This document shows positions 40,287 through 52,333 of a stretch of DNA of 64,000 nt, in pieces (the first letter of the stretch is position 1; the number at the start of each line of letters is the position of its first letter). Location of the stretch: positions 58,291,414 to 58,355,413 of the forward strand of contig JARCOQ010000005.1 in assembly GCA_029207755.1 (NCBI GenBank). Direction: 5' to 3'. The notes under the pieces are model-generated. The model made no database searches, was not told where the DNA came from, and saw nothing but the letters and a program-made list of their open reading frames with translations. Source of the DNA: Chamaea fasciata. Its lineage: Eukaryota > Chordata > Aves > Passeriformes > Sylviidae. The position numbers and the translations under genes were made by a program.

Positions 40287-40763
40287 TGTTGGCTGAGTAT
40301 CAGTAGAAAACACAGAAACTGCCTCACTGCACCTGCAGAAGGGAACTCCATGGACCCATACCCCTTAGAGAACTTAATAGCTGAAGAACAAAATTCAGTA
40401 ATTGTTTAATAGTTGTCATATAACTAGAGATTAATTAGATATCATGGAACAAGAAAGATATTCGGAGAGAGTTGCAGAGTCAAAGGCCAACACACCCCAG
40501 AAAACTTGATTAATACACTGCAGGTACAGCAAGGGAGCCACTTCACATGCTTGCACACCCCAGAAAAATTAATCAATAGTAATTGCCTAACCAGGACAGT
40601 AAATTCAATAAAGCACTGTTTAGCTGCATAAAACTTGCATTATCTATTAAACAAAGATAGATGAGATATTCTGGTAGCAATTAAAAGAAACACCTATATC
40701 ATAGTGCAATAAAGTGGGTGGACTTTTGGGAGTGTCTCTCCAAAGATCTTGGACGTTATCGCA
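40287..40763 (+). mobile_element. Possible further LTR (weak)
   Basis: The stretch could run from TGTTGG (40287) to TCGCA (40763). It has an AATAAA hexamer at 40708-40713 followed by about 50 bases with two CpGs (gacgttatcgca), a layout seen at LTR 3' ends. It also has an internal direct repeat around cacaccccagaaaa (about 40494 and 40555). I do not recognise the family and see no target-site duplication, so this may be ordinary intron. Confidence 0.28.
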
Positions 40764-41580
40764 TATATAAATATCTGAAAATTGTTGTTTCTTTGAACAT
40801 GGCAAATTCCCGCTATCTTCCCAATCTCGACTCGAAATTGCTATTAGGAATGTTCATCTGACAGCTTTTTGCTGTTAGATTTAATCTAAACCAAGTTCTT
40901 TTCAAATGCACAAAAGGCTATTTTAACCTCTATACTTTGCTCTCAACAGAGGAGAGAGCAGCACAAGAGTTCCTCTGCGGCTTCTTCCAGGGAAAACAAC
41001 AAACAAAATAAAGTATTTTGAAGCACTGAATGTAACAGAAACAATTCCAATTCCAAACATTATCTTTAACAAGAAAAGCTCTTAATGTGAATATTACGTA
41101 TTTGCTGAGGGGATCCAGAATAAAACCGTAGAATAGAGCCACATCAATACAGCCAACGAATATTTTATATTTCTAATGTAATCCATGCTTCTTTATCTCA
41201 GTGAAACTTCCTGTTTTCTGTGCATAACCTAAAATTGCTTCTCCTGTAATAAGATACAGGATAAAATTCATCAATTCAAATTTCTCATTTTGGTACAATC
41301 ATCTCTTTACTCCTCCTACAGGCCAAACTGCATCAGATTTAGAGTGAGCAATGTGGAAAATGTAATAGCTCTATGAATCAATAAGGATGAGAATAAAGGA
41401 CAGCCACTGCCTGGAGATCATGGTCCAAGGATTCTTTCTGCTGCACCTCTCATTTATCTAACACCTACCTGTGATGAGAGCTTTCCCCTGGGCCAATTTA
41501 TTCTTTTGTAATTTCTCTGGTGTTACGCTCAGCTAAATTACAGAACTTGAGGCTACAAGAGAGAATTGCATGAGAAATAT

Positions 41581-41881
41581 ATTTGCATTGATTTTACTAA
41601 TACACATCCAGCAGGATCCGAGAAGGCCTCCAGTCAGCTGGCAAAACATTTCACTTAACTTGCATACTTCTGGCACATGTCTACAATTCCCCTTCTCCCT
41701 CATTGATTAAAAATGAAACAAAATACACAAGCAAAAGTAAATTGTTTTGCAACTTCTTCAGGAGAGAGGCAACATGTTTGATTGACAGTTGTCTAATCTG
41801 AAAATCTTTCTCTTCAGAAAACACTTAATGAATCCCCATCTCCCAATATTTCCAAGGAGGCATGTGCAGATTAATTTGCAT
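41581..41881. promoter_or_regulatory. Candidate intronic regulatory element: two octamers and a MEIS/PREP decamer
   Basis: Directly seen: ATTTGCAT at 41581-41588 and again at 41874-41881 (the reverse complement of the POU octamer ATGCAAAT), and the exact decamer TGATTGACAG at 41779-41788, a known high-affinity PBX-MEIS/PREP site. The three lie within 300 bases and no transposon was recognised around them. That this is an enhancer, and that it acts on BICD1, is inference. Confidence 0.3.
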
Positions 41882-43940
41882 CTTTAATTCAGGAGCGTAG
41901 AGCAAGTAACAGGAGAGTTGCAGTTGCTGCCTCTGCACCCATTTCTCTCATTTAGCAGTCACGTGTTCTCCAAAAGCATCTATTACATTTTAAATGCTCT
42001 TGTATACTTCACCATTCCAATTCAAAAGAATCAGGTTAATCTGACTGCAAGCATTTTATGCCTTTATTAACATAACTAATATTCATTGTATTGCTGCAAT
42101 GGCTCATGGAAGGGAATACAAATCTGTACATCATTAACCCATTTTTGAATTCTGACCTAAGGTTACAGCCAGCCAACTCCAGCAAAGGCACTGGGTTGGC
42201 CCCCAAGCCAACAGCTGTAGGATGACATTGTTGAGACACAGGAGCAACTGAGATACTACAACTGAGATCTGCTAGTACAGAGAAGGTTGGGGGTTTTAGG
42301 GGGTAGAATTAACTCTGAAGTCAAGAAGACAAGTTTTCTATTAACTCAAATGTATGGAACTAAAATCTTCCATACTTTGAACTGAAACACATCTGTATTA
42401 ATAGCCAGTTTAAGAAGCAAAGTAAAATTATACCCAGGTAATCTTTGGAGGAAGATGCTAGTAACATGAGATTATAGAAAAGCACCACAAAACAAGCCCC
42501 TCAGTGCCTACAATCTGTTTGTGGAGATACCATCCATGAGACACACTCAGTATGACACCCGCTGATTATAAGGAACAGATTCTCTTCCATCAGTTATTTC
42601 TTAAGGACATACTTCAATTACAGCCAGATAAACACAGCAGCAAAGTGCCCTCTGCCTGTCAGCTTCTCTCCATGACAAGTCTAAGCACTAGTCAAAAATA
42701 AGGATGAAAATATAATTCATTCCCCTGAAGAAAAAGAATTTGATTACAGCACCCAGAGCCCTGTACCAGCTGTATGCATAAACCTTGATTTAATTGGCAG
42801 ACGTGGAAGATTTAAGAAGTCATAATGATAAGTACACAGACATGAAATAAACTCCTAGGCAGTGCTTCTGTCTGGAAGAAAAATGAGGTAGTACACTGAA
42901 TAGTGAGCTTTTCTGTTACCGAGGTTTTGATGGTGAGATCACCAAGGTTATTGCCTAGTCAGGTATCTAATAAACTTAAGTGTCCAAACCTAGAGATACC
43001 AGACAGGAGGGAAGCAGTGCAGTAAGGGTTTAACAGCACAGGTGAAGATCCTTGGGTTAGCCTGAGCTAGCACAAAACTAAGCATGCAAGGAAGAAGCCT
43101 CGCAGTCTGTCCAGGGGACAGACCTGCCATGGCTGGCGGAGCAGCTGATCAATATTCCCTTCTATAACTGGGATTCACATCTATTATCACAGCACTGATG
43201 GGCTCATGTCACACATACTGTCTTGCATAAACTCCTGCCTTAAGTGGGTTGCAGCCCAATCTGTCTTGAAGTTGAAAGACAGTCCTTAAAAACACTTAAG
43301 CTTGGAGTAATGTAGATGAAAAAATAAAACAAGCTATTACTTCCTTGCACAAAAATGTCCCAAGTTACTCTTATTTCAGTTAGTTTATGGATGAGGAGAG
43401 CTGGGTATTTCATTCTTCCCTCTTCTTCTACATGCTTCAGGGGGTCATGACAATGAAATACACCTGAAGCTACTCAAAGCCTGTTGTTTCCTAAAATGAT
43501 GTTTTCCATCACAATCTGAACATGTTTTCAGTCTGTTTGTTGAAGATTGAGCCCTCTCCCTTGCCATTGTCCTCTTATGTCTACACTCTTAATTTTTCTG
43601 AAAAAAAAAAGCATAAACAGTGCTAGCTGCAGCTCTGATAGCTCTGTATTTCTCTCACCCAAGAGACAAAATTCATATTTCCTTTTTATCCTTAAGATCC
43701 TCTCAGAACTGGTATTTCCAGTGCCTTGACTGAGACACTCAAACGAAAGGCTTTAGCAGAACTTGCATGATTTTTCCATCCTGTAAACAGAGCTGATAAA
43801 AATCACATTTATTCAGAGAAAGAGTCACAGCACATGGATCATATCGGGTGGATAACTCCCAGCATGACTGGAGTTTTCAGTAAACACAGCAAATGACATA
43901 CTAATAAAGCAGATGATAGATTTGGCACTCAGAGGGTTGG

Positions 43941-43956
43941 TTTTTTTTTTTTTTTT
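43941..43956 (+). repeat. Poly(T) homopolymer, 16 bases
   Basis: Uninterrupted T run. No retrocopy is recognisable beside it. Confidence 0.88.
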
Positions 43957-45854
43957 AAGTCCATTCTTCCTTCTCCCCTTCTTTTTCCACTGGCAATCTT
44001 TACCTCTACAGCATACAGAAATCAGACTAAGGAAAGATAAAATGCCCTGCCAAGGACTATTCAATAACATGGGCAGGCTTCCACCTGGCTCTTCACTGAT
44101 CTCCCAACTAAAAGCATTAATTAGCTACAAACACCATTACGGAAAACAATCTTGAAGCCCAACCTAAAATCCAGCCACTTTGTTCTTTAGGAATTATTTT
44201 TATTTTTTCCTGCACCATTCTCCACATCCCAAGTCCCAGCCATCTTCACATTATTAAGGACTGCAACATCACTAAAAACAAAATGCCAATCCAATTTTAG
44301 CTCCTGAGGCTCTGCAGTGATGGCTTGTGACAAGGTAATCCAGGCATGGTATGATCTCAGGACGTTAGATCTGAGCTGGCAGCCCTGGGTAACGTCAGCT
44401 CTGCTGCTCCAAGCATCCCCAGACAGGACAACACAAGCATCCCTTGGGTCCTTCCAGTCACACACTGCTCATGCCTTCCCTTGCCTTTACCCCTCCTGGA
44501 GCTGCCAATATCCCTTGCTTGCTCTGTTTGCAAATCTGTATTTAGCTCGTGCCCGAGTTTGAACCCTGCCCTGCAAGTTTACCAATCCTCAGGACTCCTT
44601 TGGTCACAAGTGCACCTCAAGTGCTTCTGCTGCATCAGGGATTGTTCCCCATGACACTCTAAGTCCTTTGTCCTCAGCCTGACTCTTTTGTCCTTCCTGC
44701 TGTAAAACTGTCTGTGATTGAACTCAGGCAAAAATAATTTTGATTTTAGAAGGCAGGAGAGATGAAAATCAGCTCTTTGTACTCACTCATTTGTGTTTCA
44801 GCCCATTATTGGATTTTGATGATAATCTGTTTGCTTCTCTTCAGATCAAGAGATTACTTTTTCCTTTTCAGACCATGGTAATGAAAATGTTCTCTTTCTT
44901 TCAGCCATTTGAAAAACACTACTAAAATTTAAAATAGGGGCTGAGCTATGGAACTTGCCTGTTCAATTTAAAAGCATTTTTAACCTGGCTCAGATTCTTC
45001 AGTTTAAACAGTATTGAGACGTGCAACAGTATCCGTCCACGTGAATGCAAACACACAAAAAACCAAATTTCAGCCATACAGAATAAGGTGCATTCCAAAA
45101 TGCCACTGAAATGACTGATTTCACCTAAATCTAGAGCACATCATATATCACCACCTGCATATACCCTAATGAAGAGATGGTGGATGCCAGCAAGAACTCC
45201 TTGATTTACTTTAGAGGATCTGAACTCAGCCCTCCGTGTTGTCCTTGCAAATATCCTCATTTGCTGGTTCCGGCCAGCAGGTGACATGAAATGGAGAGAT
45301 CTGGATATCAAATGACAGATAAAAAAAACATTTACTCAGAATACACCAAAAAATTGGAATTTATGTTTAAAGAACATACACATGCAAAATGTATATTTAC
45401 CCACACTTAGTCTCCTGTAACTCCCAGCTTCCCCTGAAAGAATGATTTCCATCTGCTATAGCAATGTCTGAGATCAAAAACTAGCTTGACTACATCTTTT
45501 CAGCAGGAGGGCATTACCACACACAAGTCAAAAAGTGAAATTTGCATTTTAAGCTCAAAGTAACTGTCAAACCACTAAATACAGAGAGGCAGCCTTTACC
45601 TCAGACTGAAGCCGTCCTCAGAGGCAGAGCCAGTGAGAGCGGTGGGTGGACAAAGGTCAGCAAAGCACTCCCACAGATAGAGAGGAAGGGAAGCAGGACT
45701 TTTATTTCCCTACTTGACCATCTCAAACTTACTTGAAGGCATGGGATAGCATTGTTATTGGCTGTCCCAAAAGATAAATCATTCCACCCTTGACAGAAGG
45801 AATGAATTCCTGCTAATTTTATTATTCGCCTTTACAGTTTTAAATCTAGGGCTG

Positions 45855-46456
45855 TGTCACGGTTTAACCCCAGACAGCAACAAAATCCCAAACTGCTGCT
45901 TTCTCATTCCCCTCCAGTGGGATGGGGGAGAGAATTTGAAGAGTAAAAAGGGGAAAAAAAAAAACCTCATGGTTTGAGATAAAAGACAGTTTAACAACCA
46001 AAGCAATATCCATCCACACAAGCAACGCAGAACAAGGAATTCATTCACCACTTCCCATTGGTGGCAGGTGTTCAGCCATCCTCAGGACAGCAGGGCTCCA
46101 TCACACAGAACTGGCTTTGGAAGACAAATGTCATCACTCTGAGCATCCTCCCCCTCACACTGCTGCTTCTCCCCCCTAGTTTATACACTGAACACAATGC
46201 CATATGGTCTGGAATACCCCTTGGGTCAGTTGGGATCTGTGTCCCAGCTGTGTCCAATCCCAACTCCTTGTGCAGCGCAGCCCACTCACTAGTGAGGTTG
46301 GGCAAGAGGCAAAAAAGGCTTTGACTGTGTGTCAGTCCTGCTCAGCAATAACCAAAACATCCCTCAGTTATCACCACTGTTTTGATCACAAATCCAAACA
46401 GCCCCAAATCAGCTACTCTGCAGAAAAAAAACCCTGTCCCAACCCAAACCAGGACA
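45855..46456 (-). mobile_element. Complete solo LTR of a widespread avian endogenous retrovirus family
   Basis: On the plus strand it runs from tgtcacggtttaacccc to aaccaggaca, TG...CA, 602 bp. I recognise it as a common bird LTR whose sense strand begins TGTCCTGGTTTGGG, so it is sense on the minus strand. Further hallmarks are gtgggatgggggagagaat, gaattcattcaccacttccc, the ggtgttcagccatcc block and ctgctcagcaataacc. A TATAAA box lies at 46180-46185 on the sense strand. At the usual ATTAAA polyadenylation position the sense strand has GTTAAA (45990-45995). Flanking pentamers are ggctg and ttctg, not a clean target-site duplication. No internal retroviral sequence is attached, so it is a solo LTR in BICD1 intron 1, in the gene's own orientation. 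Confidence 0.9.
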
Positions 46457-48771
46457 TTCTGTTTCAGCTTAAAAGGGAATTAAGGGTATGCACCAAGCTT
46501 ACTAATAAAACAGTTAATTGCCAAGAATGATGCTAATGAACTTGACTACAGAGGAAAGAAGAGGAAAATACAGAAGATTAACATTTTAAACTTTACAATT
46601 GCAAGACCAAATTCTCATGCTTAACTGAGGATACAAGGTTTGAAATAGCAGTAAATCATCCTCAAGAAGTTGAAATAACAACCAGACCTCCTCCAACCAC
46701 ATGGTAAAGCACAGTAATTACATCATAGATGGCAGAGAACCAAGAAGCTGCACCTCACCAGCAACACTTACACAAATCCTTAAATAGGCTAAGCTTCTCA
46801 TTCCTCCTCTCCCATTAATTGTATTGCTATACCTCCCCATCTTTCCACAGGACTCAAAGTACTACTTTAGGAAATGTATCAAACAGATCCTGATGTTAAG
46901 TTTTTCATGATTTGTGTCTTGAATATGCTTGCCAAAATTAATTATCAATAAAAGTCAAAAAGATCCAAAAAGTAAAGAAGGTGCAAAACCAGAGATTTTC
47001 TGCTTATTAGATTCATTCTCCACTTGCTTTAGTGGATGCAGAACCAGGCCTTATTTCCAGGAATCCCTTGCATCATTACAGTGAACAGACATAGCACTGA
47101 AAATAAGCTAATCAATTTTTCTTAAATCATTTGCAGAACCATCTAGAAGCATGTCAACATTCAAAGTGCATGTTCCCAAGACCTATTAGAATGCCTAAAC
47201 CCAGATCTCCAGCAGATCTGCATCTGTTTTTCCTCATCTTGCAACATGTCACTTTTTTGCTGTTAGAAGATCAATAATAGAATTATTAGATCAACACTGT
47301 ATTTCCTACGTAATTTCTATTCTGTACTATTTCATCAGAGGAAGTGCTGGACAGTCTGTTAAATGGGAGACTACTCAACCACTGATATCTTGCCTCAGTC
47401 AACCTGTAGGACTGGCCATTAAGAGAGTGTTATCTCCAAATTTGTATCAAAAGTCACCCTCCTATGGAACTGTTCATGCAGACTGCAGTGCCCATGACAC
47501 ATATGATGTCCTTCCAAGTCTTCCCAAGAAGAGATGAAGGACCACAAAGCCTGGAGAGCAATTCACATGAGAGAAATAACACAATGAACAACAAGGCAAG
47601 GACAGATGTAGGGAAACAGGTTCTTGCACAAACAGAGCACCAGCCTGCTCTGTACCCTTAATTAGGCGGGGGGAAGTTCAACACACCTTCTTTTCCACAA
47701 CCTCCTCTTGTTTTCTCAAGAAGCAGCCTTCTTTTACAGATCTTAAACAAAATACACACCTTTTCTCTGCCTCAAATTCACCCATTCACATCAGTGAGGC
47801 CTAAAAAGATGTGGCTAAAGAGAATCAAAAGAGTGCACACAGGAGCAGCAGACAACAGGTTATGCTTCCTTTGACATGGCACTCACTGCATTTAAGATCA
47901 TCTTTAGAGAGAGATCAAAGAGCAAGGAAAAATCTGCAAAAGCCCTTAACTTAAACCTCCGAACTCACGTTAATTCTGAACTATCATGATGTTTTTAAAA
48001 TCTAATGCAAATTCTCTTTTTTATTACAGTAAAAGCAAAAACAATAAAAGGGAGAAAAGCACACTGGCATCTTCCACAAAACATTATTTTCAATATTCCA
48101 AGTAAAAGTTTATCCAGCTGCTGAACACAGTATTACATCCTCTGCAACAATGAACTCCAATTTAACTTTTATTCCATGTCTAACCAAGGAAGCAGAGCAA
48201 GACTACAGCATCTTAGTTAATGCATGCAGGGAGCTGTAATACCCACAATCATTTGAGAACTGAAGAGTGGAAACAGACTCCCACTAAGGCTGTCACTGAA
48301 GCACAATATATTAGGTGTTATCATAATGGAGTGTACATGCAGAGAATGTTTCATTTTATGTGACATGATAAACTTCCATCCTAGTGAATTAATATGGTAT
48401 TAAAAAAGGTGTTATAGAGTTCCTGTATCTGAACATTTCCACACAAAATTCATTTACAAAACCATCTGAACATCATCCATACCTAAGAAAAAAAAAATGA
48501 AAAAATAATCCAGCAAAGAAATTTGCAGGTTTGGCAAAAGAAAAGGTATGAATCTTGCATTTTTTAAAAGGAACCATTTTTTCTTTCTATTACTTACATT
48601 TCATCTACTCCAATTCTGCATGTCAGAGAATAATACAAAGGAAACCAATTATTTCCTTTTTACCTGCTACCCACAGTTACCCCATGCGAAATGAAACTTT
48701 GTTAACATCAAAAATTGTCCTTAATTAAATATTAGCTGAGAGATGCTGATACAGAATGTATCAAGTTCACC
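46457..48771. other. Unannotated intronic sequence between related LTR copies
   Basis: 2.3 kb without retroviral coding motifs, a primer-binding site or a polypurine tract that would link the flanking LTR copies. Nothing else was recognised. Confidence 0.6.
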
Positions 48772-49025
48772 ATATAGTGGTATACTGGGGTGCAGTTAAT
48801 TTTCTTCACAGCAACCCAGATGCTGCTGGGTTTTATATCTGTGGCTAAAACAGTGTTGGTAATTCACCAGTGTTTTAGCAACTGCTGAGCAGTGCTTGTA
48901 GAGCATCAGGGTCACTTTTTTCCCCAATTTCCTCCTCAGTGAGTGGGGTGGGCAAGAGGCTGGGAGGGAATACAGCTGGGACAGCTGACCCCAACTGCCC
49001 AAAGGAGTAACCCAGGTCACCAAAC
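48772..49025 (+). mobile_element. 5' fragment of the same avian LTR family, opposite orientation
   Basis: Plus-strand blocks gcagttaattttcttcacag, ctaaaacagtgttggtaatt, actgctgagcagtgcttgta and gggacagctgaccccaactg follow in order the 5' half of the LTR at 45855-46456 read on its sense strand. Minus-strand translation here (CSAVAKTLVNYQHCF) mirrors antisense translation of that LTR (CSAITKTSLSYHHCF), an independent sign of shared origin. The 3' half, with TATA box and polyadenylation region, is missing. It is more diverged than the other copy. Confidence 0.85.
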
Positions 49026-50233
49026 TGCGATTAAACTGGGGATAGTCTGCCTCAGGCAGCCATTGCTTATCAGCCATAGTCTGATGGCGGGAGGTACACA
49101 GGTTTATTTTTCTCTTCCTAATCAGAATTCAGTAAATCAGCATTCCTTTTCAATTTCCTTTCTGGTTTAGTTCCTGTGGCAGGGTACAAGAGTCCAGAGA
49201 ACTGTGTTGAGCCATGGAATGGAAGAAACTCAAAGGGCAGCCAAACAGGAGCATCTCTCAACAGTTCCTACAACCATGCCCTAGGAAGTCGGGAACATCC
49301 ATTTTCAGAAACAAAATCTGTAATTAAAATTAGAGGAGCCAGCAGCTCATCTGCAGACAGAGTGAGTAGGGCTGCACAAGCTCTGCTGGACACACATCAT
49401 GTTAAATGAAATGAGAACTCACCTTCAGACAAGGCTATCAAACAATTGTTTCAATCAGAGTCTGAGTAAAACTCAGCTCCCAACAAGCTCATCAAGCTGA
49501 AACTCTCTAAGTGAATGAGACTGAAAATTCAGTTTCCTTCTCAGCTCTGCCTCTGATCTGATCTAGATACAAATTGAAATCCATCAGACCATGACCAATT
49601 AGCAGAGTGAGTGTGCAGTGCCACAGCCTCACTGCCGGGTTCCACCTCCAGGTCTGCATCACCTCCCTATGCAGGTGTGAAACTGCCTGGGCAGGCTTTA
49701 GGGCTCTGCTTGGTGACTACCAGCTATCAGATCCCCAGAGCATGGTAAAACTCACATTGATTTAATTTTTAAAGACAGAAGTAACACGTACTGATCTCCA
49801 AAACCACAACATAATCTTTTTCTTTACTGACAGGCAACTTAAAAGTAAACAAGCATCTCCTTTTACTACAACAGAAAATACGCTAGTAAACAATTGTTCC
49901 GTCATATCAACATATCATTATGTTATATCCTGATTTCAGGGATCTAATGCTTTTACCTACACAAATAAGTGGTTGTAAGCAAAGAACAGCAGAGTCCAGG
50001 TCTTCCATGTCTACTTCTACATGTCTAATTCTGCCTTCAATTCACCTTGTTTATTCTATTGCTGCCTTGAAAAGATTACTATCTATTTTATAGAGCGCCA
50101 TAATCTTGCACAGAGATTTCAGGATCCAACAAAAAAATGCATAATTAATAGTAAAATGATAATTTGTATCAGAGCCAGAACAAGTCTTCACCTGAGCAGT
50201 TTTTTCCTCTTCTGTACAGGATTAAAACCTTCT

Positions 50234-50421
50234 ATTTATATATATATACAGCATATGCATATAAACATTTGCATAACTATACATGCATCTATATAAATAC
50301 TTGGATATACACACCCCATACACATTTGATATATATAATCTACAATTTTATCAATATTGCATATTAGAGCTTATAAAATTTACAGATATACATATGCTTC
50401 ATATATATTCTAGTATATATA
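50234..50421. repeat. TA/CA-rich imperfect dinucleotide block
   Basis: Repeated tatata, catatg, atacatat and atatataat words over about 190 bases without a clean period; a degenerate microsatellite. Confidence 0.75.
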
Positions 50422-52277
50422 ATGGTGGCTGGTCACCTGCTTCCTCCAGACTGTTAAATCCATTTCTCTGTAGAGAAGCAATTCCTTTTTCCAAATGAAA
50501 AAAACACTGAGGGTGGTGCCAAAAGCAGGAAGTGACAGAAAAGTCCAGAAGCTGAGAAGATAACCAACCACACTTGCCAGCAGGAGCAGAGGCCCAGAGC
50601 ACTGAGGGGCTGGGAAGTCTGTGTGGATCCCACCACTGGACCTGGGAGCCTCAGCCCACACTGTCCCTGTGGGGGATGGACAGCAATGACTGGGAAGACC
50701 ACAGAGAACATTCCAAAGGGAACAGCAGGAAAGAGTCCAAAATGGACTGTTCCAGAACAGAAATTTTGCCTTAATAACTTTCCCACCAGCCTTATTACTT
50801 CCCTTCTCAATTTGCTGCTTTATAAACCAAAGATGAGGCACTAAAATGGTGTATTTATGGACTTGGTGGTGCTGCATAAGCTTATAACCCAGTAGACTTT
50901 ATGACTGCAAGTCATTTGTATTGATTTATTTACTTCATTAGTGAGGGGAAGATGTAATTCTGCATTGATGGAGAATCAAATTGAAGAACGAATAGCTGAT
51001 TAGGCATTTTAAAATCACATTTCGTAGTCAAGTTTTATAATGGCGCATCCAAAATTAAACACTAAGAGTATAAACAATCTAAATCTAAAGTCATAAACTT
51101 AAATCATTGATCTGATCTGTAGACAAAAGAGTTATGCAGCTGCTTTACAAACACTCACCTTACCTCCCCTACTTGACCAAGTTCTTCAAGATGTGCTAAT
51201 GTAATTATGAAAACACTTTAATTGCATGAACAACACTGCAAGTTTTCACTCCTAGGCTTTGCAGGCACTGTGTTGATTGAGTTTGCTATAAACATAGCTG
51301 GATACTCAGGGAAGTCCCTTCCACCGGTCACTGTATACAATACAGTAAAAAAAAAAAAAGTGTCTTTGAATCCCAAACCATTTTGGCACTTTCCTTTGAT
51401 GCATGTTAGAAGAATTTTTATTAAAGCAAAAATTTGGCAAGCATGAAACATCATCTAAGTGGGAAATTAACCTTCCCAGACTAGGAGATGTAAATACTTA
51501 GTTCCAAGGAGCAAAAAATTAATACAAGAAATTGGAAAAAGATGTGAGTCTATTAATAACAATACTCACCACCTTTCTCGTTGGTCATCTCATAGCATTA
51601 AAGGATAAATAAGCATTTTCTCGATTTACCTATGGGGCAAGTTGGAGGCAAATTGCTCAATGCCTCAGAGAGACAGATGTAACTAAGGAGCAAAGCTGAG
51701 GCTCTTTAGTCTCAACTCCAGTACCCTGCTATTGCACCACACCTTACCATGCAAATCACAGAGGCAACAACAGAGAAATCTCCAGTCCTGTTTGCCTCCC
51801 CAGCATCATCCTGCCTCTGCTGGCTCCCTACAGACCTCTTCCCACCTACCTTCCCCTTTTTGGATAACTCAGCCATCTGGCAAGGCCGGCCAGGAGCATC
51901 CCAGGCAGCACCAGGGCCAGGGCAGGCAGCAGCGCCAGGACATCCCCACGGCTGCAGCCTCCACAGAGAGCACCAGGCAGCAGCTCTGGTGGCTACAGCA
52001 CCATGGGAGGGGGATCTCCTGAGAGACTGAGCTTCTCAGGAGGGCTGAGTCAGCTCCATCACTACCTCATGGAGATCCAGGAACGGGCATAATGAAACAT
52101 GATGTCAGCACTCAGAGAAAATAATCTGTCACACCAACCTAATGCAGTCTGAATCTTTAATGCAATATTGATTTCGCTAATGTTCCTCCATGCCATCATC
52201 TGGAAGCAAAATACTTCTTTGTTATATAGTAAACTACACTCAGGGTCATGCAGGACAGTAGCCAATATCACTATGAA

Positions 52278-52333
52278 GAAGGTTGTTTTGTTGGTGGGGT
52301 TTTTAGAGTTTTGTTGTTGCCTTTTTTTTTCCC
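52278..52333 (+). repeat. G/T-rich low-complexity tract
   Basis: Words such as ggttgttttgttggtgggg, then gtttt and gttgttg, ending in a T run. It is the complement type of the A/C-rich tracts elsewhere, so these tracts occur in both orientations. Confidence 0.75.

Larger units (their letters stand above)
40764..45854. other. Unannotated intronic sequence with a TALE/POU motif cluster
   Basis: No exon or transposon recognised. The 41440-41960 stretch carries a clustered set of transcription-factor words, listed separately. A 16-base T run lies at 43941-43956. ORFs near 44187-44562 overlap on both strands without domain features. Confidence 0.5.

Noticed and set aside
50440..50860. Possible additional LTR
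   Set aside because: Composition differs from the surroundings, but I could not find TG...CA ends, a polyadenylation signal in the right place or similarity to the other LTRs.
50410..50877. Minus-strand ORF of 155 codons, the longest non-exonic frame on its strand
   Set aside because: No domain, splice context or known family, and several other frames are also open in the same GC-richer stretch, so chance is the better explanation.
51780..52050. GC-richer patch as an alternative BICD1 promoter
   Set aside because: It has few CpGs, consists mostly of CAG/CCAGG words and has no exon with a good donor beside it. Support was too weak.
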